Below, one piece after another: positions 23,861 to 35,172 of a stretch of DNA of 64,000 nucleotides. The translations under genes and the position numbers were made by a program. Within the stretch, counting starts at the first letter, position 1. Every line of letters starts with the position of its first letter. The stretch spans positions 6,598,869 through 6,662,868 of the forward strand of contig NW_004955402.1 of NCBI RefSeq assembly GCF_000276665.1. The letters are read 5' to 3'. The notes under the pieces are model-generated. The model was not told the DNA's origin, did not search any database, and was given only the letters and a program-made list of their open reading frames with translations. Origin of the DNA: Chinchilla lanigera (lineage: Eukaryota; Chordata; Mammalia; Rodentia; Chinchillidae).

Positions 23861-24271
23861 TATCTCATGAATAACTTAGTCCTCACATCTACTGTGTAGA
23901 GAAGGCATGCCTTTTAGTCTTTGTCTGACGTACTGAAATTTTGAGAACATTTAATGGAATAATCTTATAAATCTAAGCTCATAATCTTTCAATTATAACT
24001 GAAAGCTTTTGATAATGGAGAAGCTCATTTTTATCTTCTGTAGCATGAGTAAATGAGACGTATGTAAAAACAGAATATTCCAGGCACGCTGTGATAAGTG
24101 CTGGGCAAACATGCAGCGCTGTTGTGTTATTGTTTTTCTTGCATTTCACCACCCACAGCCATTAATATCTGTCAAATTTGCGAGTCTAGAAATAGTGCTT
24201 TCACACATCCTGCATGGGGATTTTGCTGGCCTTGAACTTTTTGAATGCCTGCTGTTCTTTTTAGAAATGAA

Positions 24272-24390
24272 AGATCTGAGTTTCTAGAGCATTGGCCTCA
24301 CAGTCAGAGGACCTGGATCATAGTTCTGCCTCATTGTCTAGCAACTGTATTAGATCAGTGAAGCCACATCACCTCTTCTGGACTCAAACT
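24272..24390 (+). mobile_element. MIR SINE, 5' half
   Basis: GCATTGGCCTCACAGTCAGAGG then ACCTGGATCATAGTTCTGCC matches the MIR 5' wording (GCACTGGACTCAGAGTCAGAAGACCTGGGTTC). Confidence 0.8.
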
Positions 24391-24505
24391 CCTCTGACCA
24401 CATATGTGTTTATTATTTTGATTTACTAGTCCTCTCATTCTTTTCTGAAAATACTGTTTATATACTGCAAAGGTCCACAAAATTATATTGTTTGAAAAGA
24501 AATAC

Positions 24506-24651
24506 TGGGAGGCTGAGGCAGGAGGATAACAAGTTTGTGCCAAGCCTGGGCAACTTAGTGAGACCTTGTCTCATAAGAAAAACAAAAATTTAAAAGGCCT
24601 GAGGATGTAACTCTGAAAAGGCCTTGGATTCAATCCCCCACTATCAGGGAA
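24506..24651 (+). mobile_element. B1-dID composite SINE, 5'-truncated
   Basis: ACTGGGAGGCTGAGGCAGGAG, then AGCCTGGGCAACTTAGTGAG and ACCTTGTCTC are the B1 part. An A-rich linker and the ID-like half GGCCTTGGATTCAATCCCCC follow. Confidence 0.8.
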
Positions 24652-26702
24652 AAAATCACCAGGTCATTTGTGTATATGATCTTTATTTTGTGATCTTTCA
24701 AAAAGAAAAATCATCCCTCAGCGTACAGTATAGGATGTGTTCTGAATATTTACCCCTCCCACAAGTGTAGGTCTAGTTATTGGATCTGTTTTGTCTCTTT
24801 ACTAAGAAAACATCGTTAATAGTTAGGAATGAAAGCTTGGCTTAGATACCAGCAAGTGTATTGTAACGCAGTAGAAATGTCGTGCCATGATTGATTCTCC
24901 TGTGACCTAAAGAAAACCACCCTGGGAAGAATGATAGTTGCTTATTTGCAGTAATAATGAAACAAACAATGCACATGAAATGAGTACAGTATTGTATGCT
25001 TACTGTATCTCACAAAATCAGTTCACTAATGTTTGCTTTTTATGGCCTTTCAAAGAGAATATAAGTGATAGTGGCAGAAAAAATGTGTAGAATATCAAAC
25101 ATATTTATTACCCTGACATAACTTCTTTATTTCTATGGTTGATTTTATTTTGTGAGAGGCATAAAGTATAAAGTGTGATATCATGCAGAACACTGGCAAG
25201 TGAGTTTCTCATGAAATTCTCATCTCCCGTCTGTGGATGTAATGTCTGCCTATGTGATTCTTATGAGAACATTCTTAAGTGTCTTTCTGTTTCAGATCTG
25301 TTATTACATCTAGTTATTTCATTGTTTTCTTTCAGAACAGTTGAACATTACATACCAAGAGTGACATCAGGTTAACAAAAAAAAAACCAGAAATCTGGAT
25401 CTTTTCCTGTCTTGGAAGAAGAAAAATGGAAAATTGATAATCAAAGGTAAAACTGACTCTTTTCCCTTTACATAATGCATTTCTACAGTTGCATCTTCAG
25501 CCATCTATGTGAAACAAATTTCAATAGTGTGGTATATTTGATCAAAAATATTTCTGACTTGTACCTCTGGGCTGCGGAGATTAAAGTCTGTGTGTTTTAT
25601 TTTTAACTCTAGCTACTTGCATAGAATCTGGACCAGTGTAGTTTATGTTTAATCTGCATTGTTGCTGCTAATCTAGAATAATGTATCAGTCTAACACCAT
25701 TGTCTTGAATCTGTGGACCATCATATTGTGCATTAGGTTGAGTGTGGGATTCTGAAGTAGGTGGCGTAGTGTCGTTTTTTCTCAGCATGCTGTGCAGACT
25801 TGCCTGTATCAGCACCCACACACTCAACCTCACCTCAGTGCGCTGCAGAGTAAGTGGTCGGATCACGCTGCGATCTCCACTCCTTTCATTTCACTCTGTG
25901 GAACTGCCTTGGGGGAAGGTTCTTAACAATGTATTCACCAGATGTAGTACATGAGTGATGTCACAGTAGAAGGAAATTAATATGGCTGAAAACATTAATA
26001 AATTAGTGTCTTTGTTTGGGGTTTTTGCCCCAAAACAATGGCTTCAATATAGAAATGTTTTGCAAACATGATCCCAAGGATCAAGAGTTGTAAATAGGAA
26101 GAGTGAACTGGGGAAGAAGCACAGATCAAAATGTGAGTGGATCAATAAGTCCCCGCTGTAGACAGTAGGAGCTTGATTCCTCCGAGACTTCCCAGGAGAG
26201 GGCTGTGGATACCTTCTGGGATTTCTGCCTGAAGCAAGAGGCTTACCCGCTAGCTCTTTCCCTTGGGTTGTGGGTTGTCACCAAGGGCATGGACCCTCAC
26301 AGTTCTAGGCTGTCCTTGCACTGCATTCGACAGAAGGACACTCAGTTGCCCCTTGAGATGGACACTGTAGAGGCAAGGAGAAGCCAAGGGGACACAGAAA
26401 TGCCTCTCCCTGCAGCTGTGGCTGAAATCCCCAGTCAGTCCAAGGGCACGATGGGAGGTCCTTTTACTTTCTTTGGAAACGTAACATTTTCCTCCTAAAT
26501 GAGACATCTCTGAAAAAGTTATTTTGTGTTGTAAAGTTATATCCAAGCCTCATGGACTAGCATGACTGGTTTCAAAACTGTTCCAACAATACATTTTCTC
26601 TGTGCAGAATGGAACATACATCTTGACCCACAAGTGTAGATAAGAAATCATGTAATAAGATTCAAACTTTGCTGAACTTTTTTTGCAGTAGTTAGTAATG
26701 AT
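24652..26702. other. Unique sequence, no gene recognised
   Basis: AT-rich with an A run at 25374-25387. A pyrimidine tract plus AG at about 25322-25336 looks like a splice acceptor, but no open exon with a donor follows. Open frames at 26205-26546 overlap on both strands and are not supported. Confidence 0.5.
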
Positions 26703-26835
26703 ATAATAACATTTGGGGGGCTGGGGATTTAGCTCAGCGGCAAAAGCGCCTGCCTGGCAAGCTCAAGGTTGTGAGTTCGGTTCCCGGTACCGGAGAAAAA
26801 CCAAAAAAAAAAAAATAATAATAATAACATTTGGG
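26703..26835 (+). mobile_element. ID SINE with TSDs
   Basis: The ID body starts at 26718 and ends GGTACCGGAGAAAAACC, then an A tail running into AAT repeats. TSDs ATAATAACATTTGGG at 26703-26717 and 26821-26835 are identical, so the copy is young. Confidence 0.95.
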
Positions 26836-27813
26836 TATGTCTATATTTATTAATCCATGTATATTGCTTCGTATACAAGAAAGTATCTGTGGATACACAC
26901 CAAAACTTATTATTTATTATGTTGTTATTGCATTTCCTGCTGAAAACAATTTCATGGGCAGAGGCATTATTTGAGTGAAAAGCATTTCGGAAATTATGCA
27001 TGGTTGGGCATAATATTAGATGGATTGGTCAGCTGGCAAAATAGATTTAGCACCTTACACTGAATCAAGATTTATTTTTTTCTTTTTTTTAAACATGAGA
27101 ACCTTAAACAGATTAAAATAAAGTTGGACGAAAGATGTAGTTGCATTTTGACCGGGGTTACATATTCGGAGGAAGGATATACTTAGCGAACTCTAAGGAA
27201 CAGTTTCTAAAAATGAAACAGACATCAACAAACATCTAAAGAAACATGTATTAGCATGCAGTTTTCTAGTGAAGCAATGGAAATGGACAGGCAGAAGGAA
27301 GAGGGCAGCAGAAAGTGGTAGGGCAGGAAAGCCAAGAAAGTTGTGGCAGACAGCAAGGCAGAAATACCCCCAAAAATAGACAAAATCAAGCCCCAGGATA
27401 AAGAGAATCCCGTGATGGTGGAGAGATATTTCTCAGAACAAACCTCATCCTAAGCACTGAATGCAAACTGAAAAAATGGCCCCAGTTAATCTGAGGCATG
27501 ACAAATTCTTGAATCACCAAAGAAGGATTAATTTACTCTTTCTTCTCTCTTGAACAGTGCAGTTACCTCCCATTGGTTTCTTTCTTCGGCTTCCCTAGGG
27601 TCTTCCTTGCAGAAGCTTTTATCATGTCTGCTCTGTGCTCAGAGATATTCTTGGGTTTACCAGTTCATCGCTGTGCAAACTCGCTAACCAGACACTGAAA
27701 GCAAAGCCTGCCTAAGATGGCTTATTCCTTGACTGCACTTACCCGCGGTCTGGCCCATTGTCTGGAAATGCGATATTTTTTTTTTAGCAAGCTTTTGATT
27801 GCTCTTGTGGGTT
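26836..27813. other. Unique sequence, no gene recognised
   Basis: Mixed AT-rich and A/G-rich DNA; nothing supported. Confidence 0.5.
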
Positions 27814-27927
27814 TGTGGTTCTCAGACACGTATTATCCTAGAATGAGGCGCAAGTATTTGCAATCCTAACAAGTTTGCAGGTGAAGCTGGGCCTACTGAT
27901 CCAGAGACCATACTTGGAGAACCACAC
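27814..27927. mobile_element. MER5A-like hAT-Charlie relic
   Basis: The ends are mutual inverted repeats: GTGGTTCTCAG near 27815 and GGAGAACCACAC near 27916. The interior has TTGCAATCCTAACAAGTTTGC and GGTGAAGCTGGGCCTACTG, close to the MER5A order. It is a non-autonomous DNA transposon fossil. Confidence 0.75.
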
Positions 27928-29119
27928 TGTAAAACAGCACATCCAAGATGGCACTGCGATGCCTGCATTACAGTTGGATTGAAAAGAGATGGAAAAAAAG
28001 GACTTCCTTTCCAACTTCACCTTTGTGGGGAGCTATGATCATTTGAAAACAGGATTTGAGTTTTATGGTCAAATACCATCTTAAATCACAAAATTCCCAG
28101 CAGTGAGCTTTTGTATAGATTTTTATATCACTTAGTGTGTTGTAGACTTTGAAGACCCACAAAAATTTGTTGGATGGATAGATGGATGGGATAGACAGAT
28201 GTATGGATGGATGGATAGATGGATGAAGGACAGGTTAGCAACCAAGTATTTCTTTCAGCAAAGAATTTAACTCCTTATGAAGAAACTTCTCTAACATGTA
28301 GTAAAAGATTGATTTTCTTCACAAAGAAACTCTTCTAAGACCACACTTGATATATAACATATTTTATTAGGTGGGTGAACCGCATCTATTTAAAGCCTCG
28401 GTGTCTAACTATCAATAGAATTGTGCTATAAGCAGAGTTTTTCACAAAAGACTTTTTGGCGTTTTAGTACAATGTGGGAAATGTCATTTTTATCAAGATA
28501 AATGATACATTTTACTTTAAAAAGAGCTGCTGGGTATGTTAAACCAGGAAATCACGTCAATTTAATAAATTTCTTTGCAAATGTCTCTTCCTTGGGTTTA
28601 AATTTTGCAGCTGCAGCATAATTTGAATGTTTATTCGCATTTAGGACAATTGTGCTTTCTGGTCTCTCGCTTTCTTGCATTCAGATGTTTGTGTATCCGT
28701 GTTGCACGCTCCCTCTCTCTGCATCTTTATCTGCATACATCATCCCATGATTGGCTTGGTAAATTTATCCTACTTTTCTTGCTAAAATAACTGTTCCTGC
28801 TGTCTGTTTTCTGCCTACTCTGGTTTATTCCAGAAATTGGGTTCAATACCTACTTTTAGAGCTCAGTGTGAAATTTATTTTGTGTGTTTTTAAACCAAGT
28901 TCCCACATATGTTTTTCTGTTGTGGGGCTGATTTCAAAATGCATCTGTGCAAAACCTTACAATTATATGTTAAGATAAATAATCACAATGAGTGATTAAC
29001 ATGAAAGCCTGAAGTTTTATTTAGAAAAATATATTTCATAATTTACCTTAATAGTACAAAATTACAATTTTTATTTTATTTCCATGGCATGCCTAGTGCT
29101 AAACTTTAAATATTCACTT
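27928..29119. other. Unique sequence with a GGAT/GATA repeat
   Basis: Apart from the tetranucleotide repeat listed separately nothing is recognised. Confidence 0.5.
28171..28228 (+). repeat. (GGAT)n/(GATA)n tetranucleotide tract
   Basis: Imperfect units of TGGA and TAGA. Confidence 0.9.
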
Positions 29120-29205
29120 CAGCTTTAAAATCCTAGTTCCAATTTTGTTATTTCCTTGATACATGAACTTGCGTGAGTCTCTTGGCCTCAGTTACTGCAG
29201 TAAGA
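29120..29205 (+). mobile_element. MIR fragment
   Basis: ACTTGCGTGAGTCTCTTGGCC then TCAGTTACTGCAGTAAGAG resembles the MIR core (TTGGGCAAGTCACTTAACCTC...TCAGTTTCCTCATCTG). Confidence 0.55.
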
Positions 29206-29396
29206 GAAAGAATGGCTTGGTTTGTTTTTGTTTTGTTTTGTCTTTTTGAGACAGGGTTTCGCCATGCAGTTCAGGCTGGTCTTGAGCTCACTTTGTAGCC
29301 CAGGCTGATCTCGAACTCGCAACAATTCTCCTGATTCAGCCTCCCCAGAGCTGCGATTATAGGTGTGTGCCACCACGCCCAGTGAAAGAAAGCTTT
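29206..29396 (-). mobile_element. B1 SINE with internal duplication, antisense
   Basis: It begins with the T-rich complement of the tail, then GAGACAGGGTTTCGCC, and ends GTGTGTGCCACCACGCCCAG. It keeps a duplicated CAGGCTG segment (CAGGCTGGTCTTGAGCTC and CAGGCTGATCTCGAACTC), the internal duplication of B1. Imperfect TSDs GAAAGAATGGCTT (29206-29218) and GAAAGAAAGCTTT (29384-29396). Confidence 0.9.
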
Positions 29397-32300
29397 AGGA
29401 TCCACAACTCCTGGGATTTGTGCCAGGGCCTTATTTTGCAACCTCGGTACAGGTCCTGTGCAGTGTTTCCTAAAATCAGGCTCTGAAGTACGAATGAGTC
29501 AATCCGTCATCAAATAGCACATACTTGCAAGTAGAGTTGAAAGGTCAGGGTTCTGGATACAGAAATATTTCAGTTTAACACCTTTTTCCTTATTAAATGA
29601 GTGAGATGAGAGAAAGGAACAAACTTCCTTATAGACTTGAGCAACTCCGTCTGAAAATGCAGGTAGTGTTTTATTATTATCTGTAAGGTTGCTTTAAAGA
29701 CCAGAGACAATGCGTAAAAACGTCTGGCCCTTGGTAGCAGCAGCACATACGTGGATCTACAAACCTCAGAGCTGACCAGAGCCCTAACCACAATTTTAGA
29801 AGTTAATGGAGATTATTCTGTTCCAATATAATTCTACAAGTCTAGGACATTTGAAGTCAGGACCCTAAAAGATGAATACAGTTTAGAAAATGTCTCCATA
29901 ATTTATGAAAAGCTAATGGGAAAATTGAACATAGCTTTCCATCTAGACAGGGTTTCTCCGGCTCTGTGCATGGCTAATGATTACATGCAGCAGGTGAGGC
30001 CCCTTCCGCCAAGGGCAAAGGATTCCTTCAGTGTCACCCAGAACGTGTGCAAACTGCATCCTGTCTTGTCTTCTCATCCAGCCACAGCTTGGGCAGAGAC
30101 TGACATAAAGATTCCTCAAGGCATAGGTTTATCTTGATTAAGGGAGATAAATCTTAGTGTTTGACTGTTCCGTCCTTTTGAAGTTAGAAATACTTCAGAA
30201 ACTGAGGACTTCTTGTGCCATTTGAGTACCTTGATTATTTCAGACAGCTGTAAGATCGCTAAAGTCTAATTGTGGAATGTTGTGTTCATTCGTCATGTCT
30301 CAGAGACATATCACTACCAAGAGGAAAATCGTACTGATGAGGCTGTCCCAAGCTTCATGAGATAAATATAGATAAGCAGGCGGGCAGATACGGGATATGC
30401 TGGTCGAGGAGACAGCAGCAGTAGTGGGTGATACGGTGTATTGGAACAACTCGATCATTTACAATAGGGGAGTTATTTCCACATACACCAATTATTACTG
30501 ATCCGGACATTTTTAGGACATGAACTATTAAGTGGTCTCTATAAGAAATACAACTGTTTTGGATGATAGAATAATTTGTGAAATACACTATAATGGGATT
30601 TATTTTAACTTACCATTTTGAGTATTTGTCAGAGATGCAGATTGACAAGAAGATGCAGGCTGACAAGAAGCGTAGAAGGAGTAACAAGGAAGGAAAGGCA
30701 GGTGGGCTGGCTTACTTCCTTCTTGCTGTATTCGCAACCTGTGATGGAATTTTCACCTAATCTGTCTTATTCATTGAAAAGCTAAGGTGAGGGAAATGGT
30801 GAGACTTAAACAACCAGCGCTGGTGCTCGGATTCCTTTACCTTTCCAATATAACCTAGGAATGGAAAATGCAAAAAGACATGAGTCTGGCAATATAATTA
30901 TGGTGATACACAGTGCCCATCTCTTGGCTCTTAAAATATTTAGGGCCTTGGTTGTCATCTCTTTATGATCAAAGCATCATAGCAAACATGCCTCACATAG
31001 TTAGGTATATGAAAAGCGTTGCTTTAAGCATTTCCCCTGAGTTGTTACCACAGACCTTTGTGAAATTTCTGTACAACTGCAGGGACAAATAGACAATTTT
31101 TTCTCCAAAATTTTTTCTCCAATCAATGGTAGCGGAAGCCCATGGGGAAAAAAAAAACTCATGGAAGATACAGGTGCTGCAAATAATGTACTAACAAGCT
31201 TCATTCTGTGGTCAAACACAGACTTCTTCAACAGTCAGAGAATACCCGTTCTTCTCATGCACACATAGTTTTTAAAAATTACATGTGAAGCTGTAAATCA
31301 AGTCTGAAACAAACTTTCCTTTTCACAGTGAAGAGACTGAGGTCCAGAGAACCCACTAACTTGCCAGAGAATACAGAGCTGGCAGGATCTACACCCACTT
31401 CACTAGCGAGGCTACGGGACCGTCCGTGCATTACTTGCCCGCATGGGTGACAAAGAGCTGGACTTGATGTGTGTGTTGGGAGAGAACTTCAGATGAATGA
31501 AAGTCAAGTTACTAAATTATGCTTTGAAAGGAGGAGGATGCCGTAGTAAGACTCACTGATTGAAGTAATAGATCACCTCTTACACTAGACTTAGAAGGAA
31601 GTCATTCAAAATAAAAATGTGTTTGAGCAGTCTCAAAATACTGAAACAGCCAAAGCAGAGTGAGAATGTCACATGAGCATGTGTCACTTAGCCCCTGACT
31701 GTGGTCCCAGGAGGTGCTCATCCTGGGACCATCATAGAGCAGACGGGTGTAGTCAAATGGCAGGGACATGTTTACGTGATGGAATCTTAGGAGCTCGCTA
31801 CCATGTATGTGAGCCAGCACTGGCCAGGGTGTTATGTGGATCCAACTGTAGTCTGAATTGCCTTGAAAGCGGTTTCCCTTAATAGATGAGATCTGACTTA
31901 TTGATCATATTCAGTGCCAGTGTGTTATACAGGAGGGCCTCCACTGCTATTGCGTGGTCGTATCAAGCTCATTTGTTTTTCAAAACTGAACTCACAGAAA
32001 CTCCTCTGATCTTTTCCCTTTTCTTGTGTTCTCTACCCCAGTCTTTGATGCAGCTCTCCACCCACCTGAAGTGCTTAAGTTAGAAACCGCAGCGTCATCT
32101 ATGAAAGCTCCCTTACCTCCCACCTTTGGTAGATTTGAATGAATTTCTTGAATGAAGTACAGTGTTAACCACTGTATATTTTAATGCCCAATTATATGTA
32201 CGATTATGGGGAGAGTTGGCATAATTATAAGTCATGAAATTACAAGTTCAGCCATCTTATCTCACTTATCTGACTTCATGTTTCTAATAGGGCCACCGTT

Positions 32301-32547
32301 ATCTCCATGGCAAGATCATGGGGTCCTCTTTGACTCAGCTCACACTTCGTCTGCACCCACTTACCCAGCCCCTCACTAGGTCTTGCTATTTTCCCTAGGG
32401 CTTTCAGATCCCTCCCTTCCTCACATCCCCTTGGCTCCCTGTCACCCTCCTTCCAGCCCCCCACCTCGAGTCTCAGCTGCTGCCATTGCTAATATTCTTT
32501 TAAATTTGTAGGGGACATACAGAAATCTGCATATTAATAAAGTTCCA
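29397..32547. other. Unique sequence with an antisense MIR trace
   Basis: 31320-31400 (GAAGAGACTGAGGTCCAGAG, then GCCAGAGAATACAGAGCTGG) is an antisense MIR remnant. The rest has no recognised repeat or gene. Confidence 0.5.
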
Positions 32548-32671
32548 TGCAACATTTATTTTGGGTTTTTTTTTTTTCTTCTTTGGTACTGAGAATCAAA
32601 CTCAGGACCTTGTTCTTGCCAGGCAGGTGCTGTGCTACTGAGCTACATCCCCAGCCCCCGTGTAACATTTA
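32548..32671 (-). mobile_element. ID SINE, antisense, with TSDs
   Basis: The T-rich start, GGTACTGAGAATCAAACTCA and end GAGCTACATCCCCAGCCCCC are a reverse-complemented ID. TSDs TGCAACATTTA (32548-32558) and TGTAACATTTA (32661-32671) differ at one base. Confidence 0.9.
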
Positions 32672-32929
32672 ATACATGTACACATTGCAGAATGCTCAAA
32701 TCAGGTTAAATGTTTATTGTTTCAAATATTAATCATTTCCTCATGATGAAACGTTTCAAACTTCTTTCTTCTAGCTTTTTGAAATACGCAGTGAAATAAT
32801 TGTTATCTAGAGGCATGTTGTGCAATAGTACCACAGAGCTTCTGGGGCCTATCTCACTGTGACCTGGAACCTGTCGTTCAGCCATTCCGCAGCCCTCCCT
32901 CCACCATACTATCAAGCAGATTTACTTTT

Positions 32930-33005
32930 TGTATTAAGTGTCTGGTATGTCTCATATACCAGACACTATGCTAAGTAGTATGCGATTTTATTTAATCCTT
33001 GTATG
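32930..33005 (-). mobile_element. MIR fragment, antisense, with a hairpin
   Basis: CCAGACACTATGCTAAGTAGT and TTTATTTAATCCTTGTATGA match antisense MIR. Its left edge carries a perfect 12-bp inverted repeat (AGTGTCTGGTAT at 32937-32948 and ATACCAGACACT at 32956-32967) with a 7-base loop. Confidence 0.65.
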
Positions 33006-33067
33006 ACTAGTGTTCCATTTCTAGAACCCCCGTAACAACAGAACGCAATAAAAAAAAATTTCTCTTC

Positions 33068-33201
33068 AAATTCTTATTCCTGGGGCTGGGGATTTAGCTC
33101 AGCGGCAAAAGTGCCTGCCTGGCAAGCGCAAGGTTGTGAGTTCGGTTCCTGGTACCGGAGAAAAACCAAAAAAAAAAACAAAAAAAAAAATTCTTATTCC
33201 T
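33068..33201 (+). mobile_element. ID SINE with TSDs
   Basis: Body from 33082 to GGTACCGGAGAAAAACC, then a long A tail. TSDs AAATTCTTATTCCT at 33068-33081 and 33188-33201 are identical. Confidence 0.95.
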
Positions 33202-33284
33202 TGAATTTTTCTAGGAAACATATATAAATTTCATGCAAGCATTGAAAAAATTGCCATCTTTGGCATAAGTGGGTCAATTCTTAC

Positions 33285-33425
33285 AAGTTCTTATAACAAG
33301 TTTTAGGTGCCGTTATTATTACTGCTTTGCAAATGAGAACATTGGTCTTTTGAGATTTTTTAATAACTCAGCCAAGAATGCAGTGCCTAAGTAGAAAGAG
33401 AAAACCCCCCCTGAACCTAAGCCCT
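33285..33425 (-). mobile_element. MIR fragment, antisense
   Basis: GTGCCGTTATTATTACTGC then TTTGCAAATGAGAAC and TAATAACTCAGCCAAG follow the antisense MIR order. Together with 32930-33005 it may be one MIR split by about 280 bp that includes the ID. Confidence 0.55.
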
Positions 33426-33444
33426 TATCATCTGTTTCATTTTC

Positions 33445-34020
33445 TCTATTGGGGCCATGCATAAAAGGGTCCAGTGATGAACAGACTCCAAAAGACAAAG
33501 ATGGATGTGCTACAGTCACTTTGCAAAAGATGCAGCGGATTCCATCTGATGAGCAAAAATTTGTTCAAGATTTGTACGCAAAGACTAGGGAGATACATTA
33601 TCTGATTTTACTAAATAATCCTGATAGGCAAGTGATGAATGGATTAGAGGGATTTGGATCTGGGGGGACCCTGGTATCCCCTGTGTTAGGATAGCAAATC
33701 CCTCATCCTGGTACCCCGACCTTAGCAGGTGCTGTCCTTTCTGCAAGGGATGTTCTTACTGAATTTCTCACCCCTGTACACCTCTCTGAGGAGAGCCCTC
33801 TGTTGCCACCTTCCAGGGGGAAGACTCAGTCTCTCCTCCTCACTCCTGCAGACTCTGCTCCAAGCTCTCAGGGGGTTGTGAGCAAGTTCTGTTGCTGACC
33901 ATTGTGCGGTGATTCTCATCCATCTCCCCAAAACCTTGCAGAGATGTTCCTACCCCAATTTCAAGGATGGACAGAGCAAGGGCACAGTGTTGATAGAACT
34001 GTCTCTCCAGTTCATGTCTG
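33445..34020 (+). pseudogene. Coding-like block of unknown parentage, two in-frame stops
   Basis: One frame (that of 33449) reads through about 190 codons with only two internal stops, at 33692 (TAG) and within about 33893 (TGA), before a final TGA near 34019. The predicted protein has a mixed, protein-like start (TPKDKDGCATVTLQKMQ; DEQKFVQDLYAKTREIHYL) and a Ser/Pro/Leu-rich second half (LSEESPLLPPSRGKTQ). I do not recognise the family. There is no ATG at the start of the open stretch, no poly(A) and no splice context. It lies between an antisense MIR and an LTR. A decayed processed pseudogene or remnant of an unlisted repeat is most likely; chance is possible. Confidence 0.35.
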
Positions 34021-34026
34021 AGTGCC

Positions 34027-34573
34027 TGTATCAGTCAGGGTGTACTAGAGAAACCAACATAACACAAGATATACAAACGTACAAAAAATGACAAGTTTGG
34101 CTTACAAGGATCAGCCACAGAGTTGGACAAAGAAGCGTGCAGAAGGTGTCTGCACACTGGGCCTGGGGCTCACTGCAGTGTCCCTGCAAGTCCGTATCAA
34201 CAGGCTGATGGGTCTGCGACGGAATGCTGAAGAATCTACGATGAAGGCCGCAGAGTCTACACCAGAAGGCTGAAGAGTCCCAGGCAGAAGCTGAACAGTC
34301 TGCACCAGAAGCCAGGAGATGACCAAGCTGAAGGCGAAGACTGGAGCTCCTCTGAGGAACCAGCAGCAGCTAGTCTTTTCTCAATTCCCTTTTTTTATGC
34401 AGCTTACCTGCCCTGGGTTTTGGGGGGGGGCGGTCCTCTACACCCACACCCTCTGCATGCCCTCCTCTTGCACAGGCTCAGGATGTATACAAAGTAAGCA
34501 TCCTGGCTCCCTGCTGAGTCACTCAGTCAAACCTCTAGACTCCCCAAGTTGACATAATGTATCAACCATAACA
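34027..34573 (-). mobile_element. ERVL/MaLR-type solo LTR, antisense
   Basis: It starts TGTATCAGTCAGGGTGTACT and ends AAGTTGACATAATGTATC then AACCATAACA, the usual termini of this group in antisense. Inside, GCTGAAGAGTCC-like units are repeated several times (34226-34335). There is no internal retroviral sequence on either side, so it is a solo LTR. No coding potential. Confidence 0.75.
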
Positions 34574-34632
34574 GCATCTTTGTATCACCAATGCCTGGGA
34601 CCGAGTAAATGCTCAGTAAATGTACAATAATT
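34574..34632 (+). mobile_element. MIR/L2 3'-end fragment
   Basis: CCAATGCCTGGGACCGAGTA then AATGCTCAGTAAATG is the MIR/L2 terminal wording. It starts right at the LTR edge, so the LTR may have inserted into this older element. Confidence 0.6.
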
Positions 34633-35014
34633 GTTTTTATCAGGTTATCCCTTTCATGAAAAAGATTAATTCTCCCAGGATAACAGGAATTAAGCTTTCT
34701 ATATCTTTGTAGCCTTCCTCTATCCACTAAAGAGTACTGCACACAGCGAATAAAAGTACTTGATTTATTTATCCTAATGGACTTTCCATTTATGTTGTTT
34801 TCCTCTTCATTTTGAATGTAAGAAACAGTCAAAAAATACATAAAAGAGTAGAACTTCAAGTGGGGTCTGTTTTTCCCAGAAATCAATAGGACACCAGGTT
34901 TCTATAGAGGACTATTTCTGCCCTAAAAAATACATAATGTTTAAACAGTAGATAATTACTGTACCTCCTAATGAGAAGAGACAGGTGGGAATAATGTCAA
35001 TTGTTAGTGAAATT

Positions 35015-35172
35015 TGACTATGTAACAGACACTATATCTCAATTTATTATCACAATACTCTATATGGTGTAGGTATTACTCTCATCCCATTTTATAAATG
35101 AGGGAGGAAGATTAAGTAGTTGCCTACAAGATCACACCGCTAGGACCTGGCAGCTCAAATTTTAACCCAGGA
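35015..35172 (-). mobile_element. MIR SINE, antisense
   Basis: ACAGACACTATATCTCAATT through CCCATTTTATAAATGAGGG to CTAGGACCTGGCAGC follows the antisense MIR consensus. Confidence 0.75.

Noticed and set aside
29728..29752. GTAGCAGCAGCACATACG resembling the U6 snRNA 5' region or a miR-15/16 seed region
   Set aside because: The match covers fewer than 15 bases; the following U6 body is absent and no hairpin with a miR-15/16-like star arm is evident.
30640..30680. Short direct repeat of GATGCAG.TTGACAAGAAG type, giving a Lys-rich peptide
   Set aside because: Only two units of about 18 bases in a 60-codon frame; no sign of a gene.
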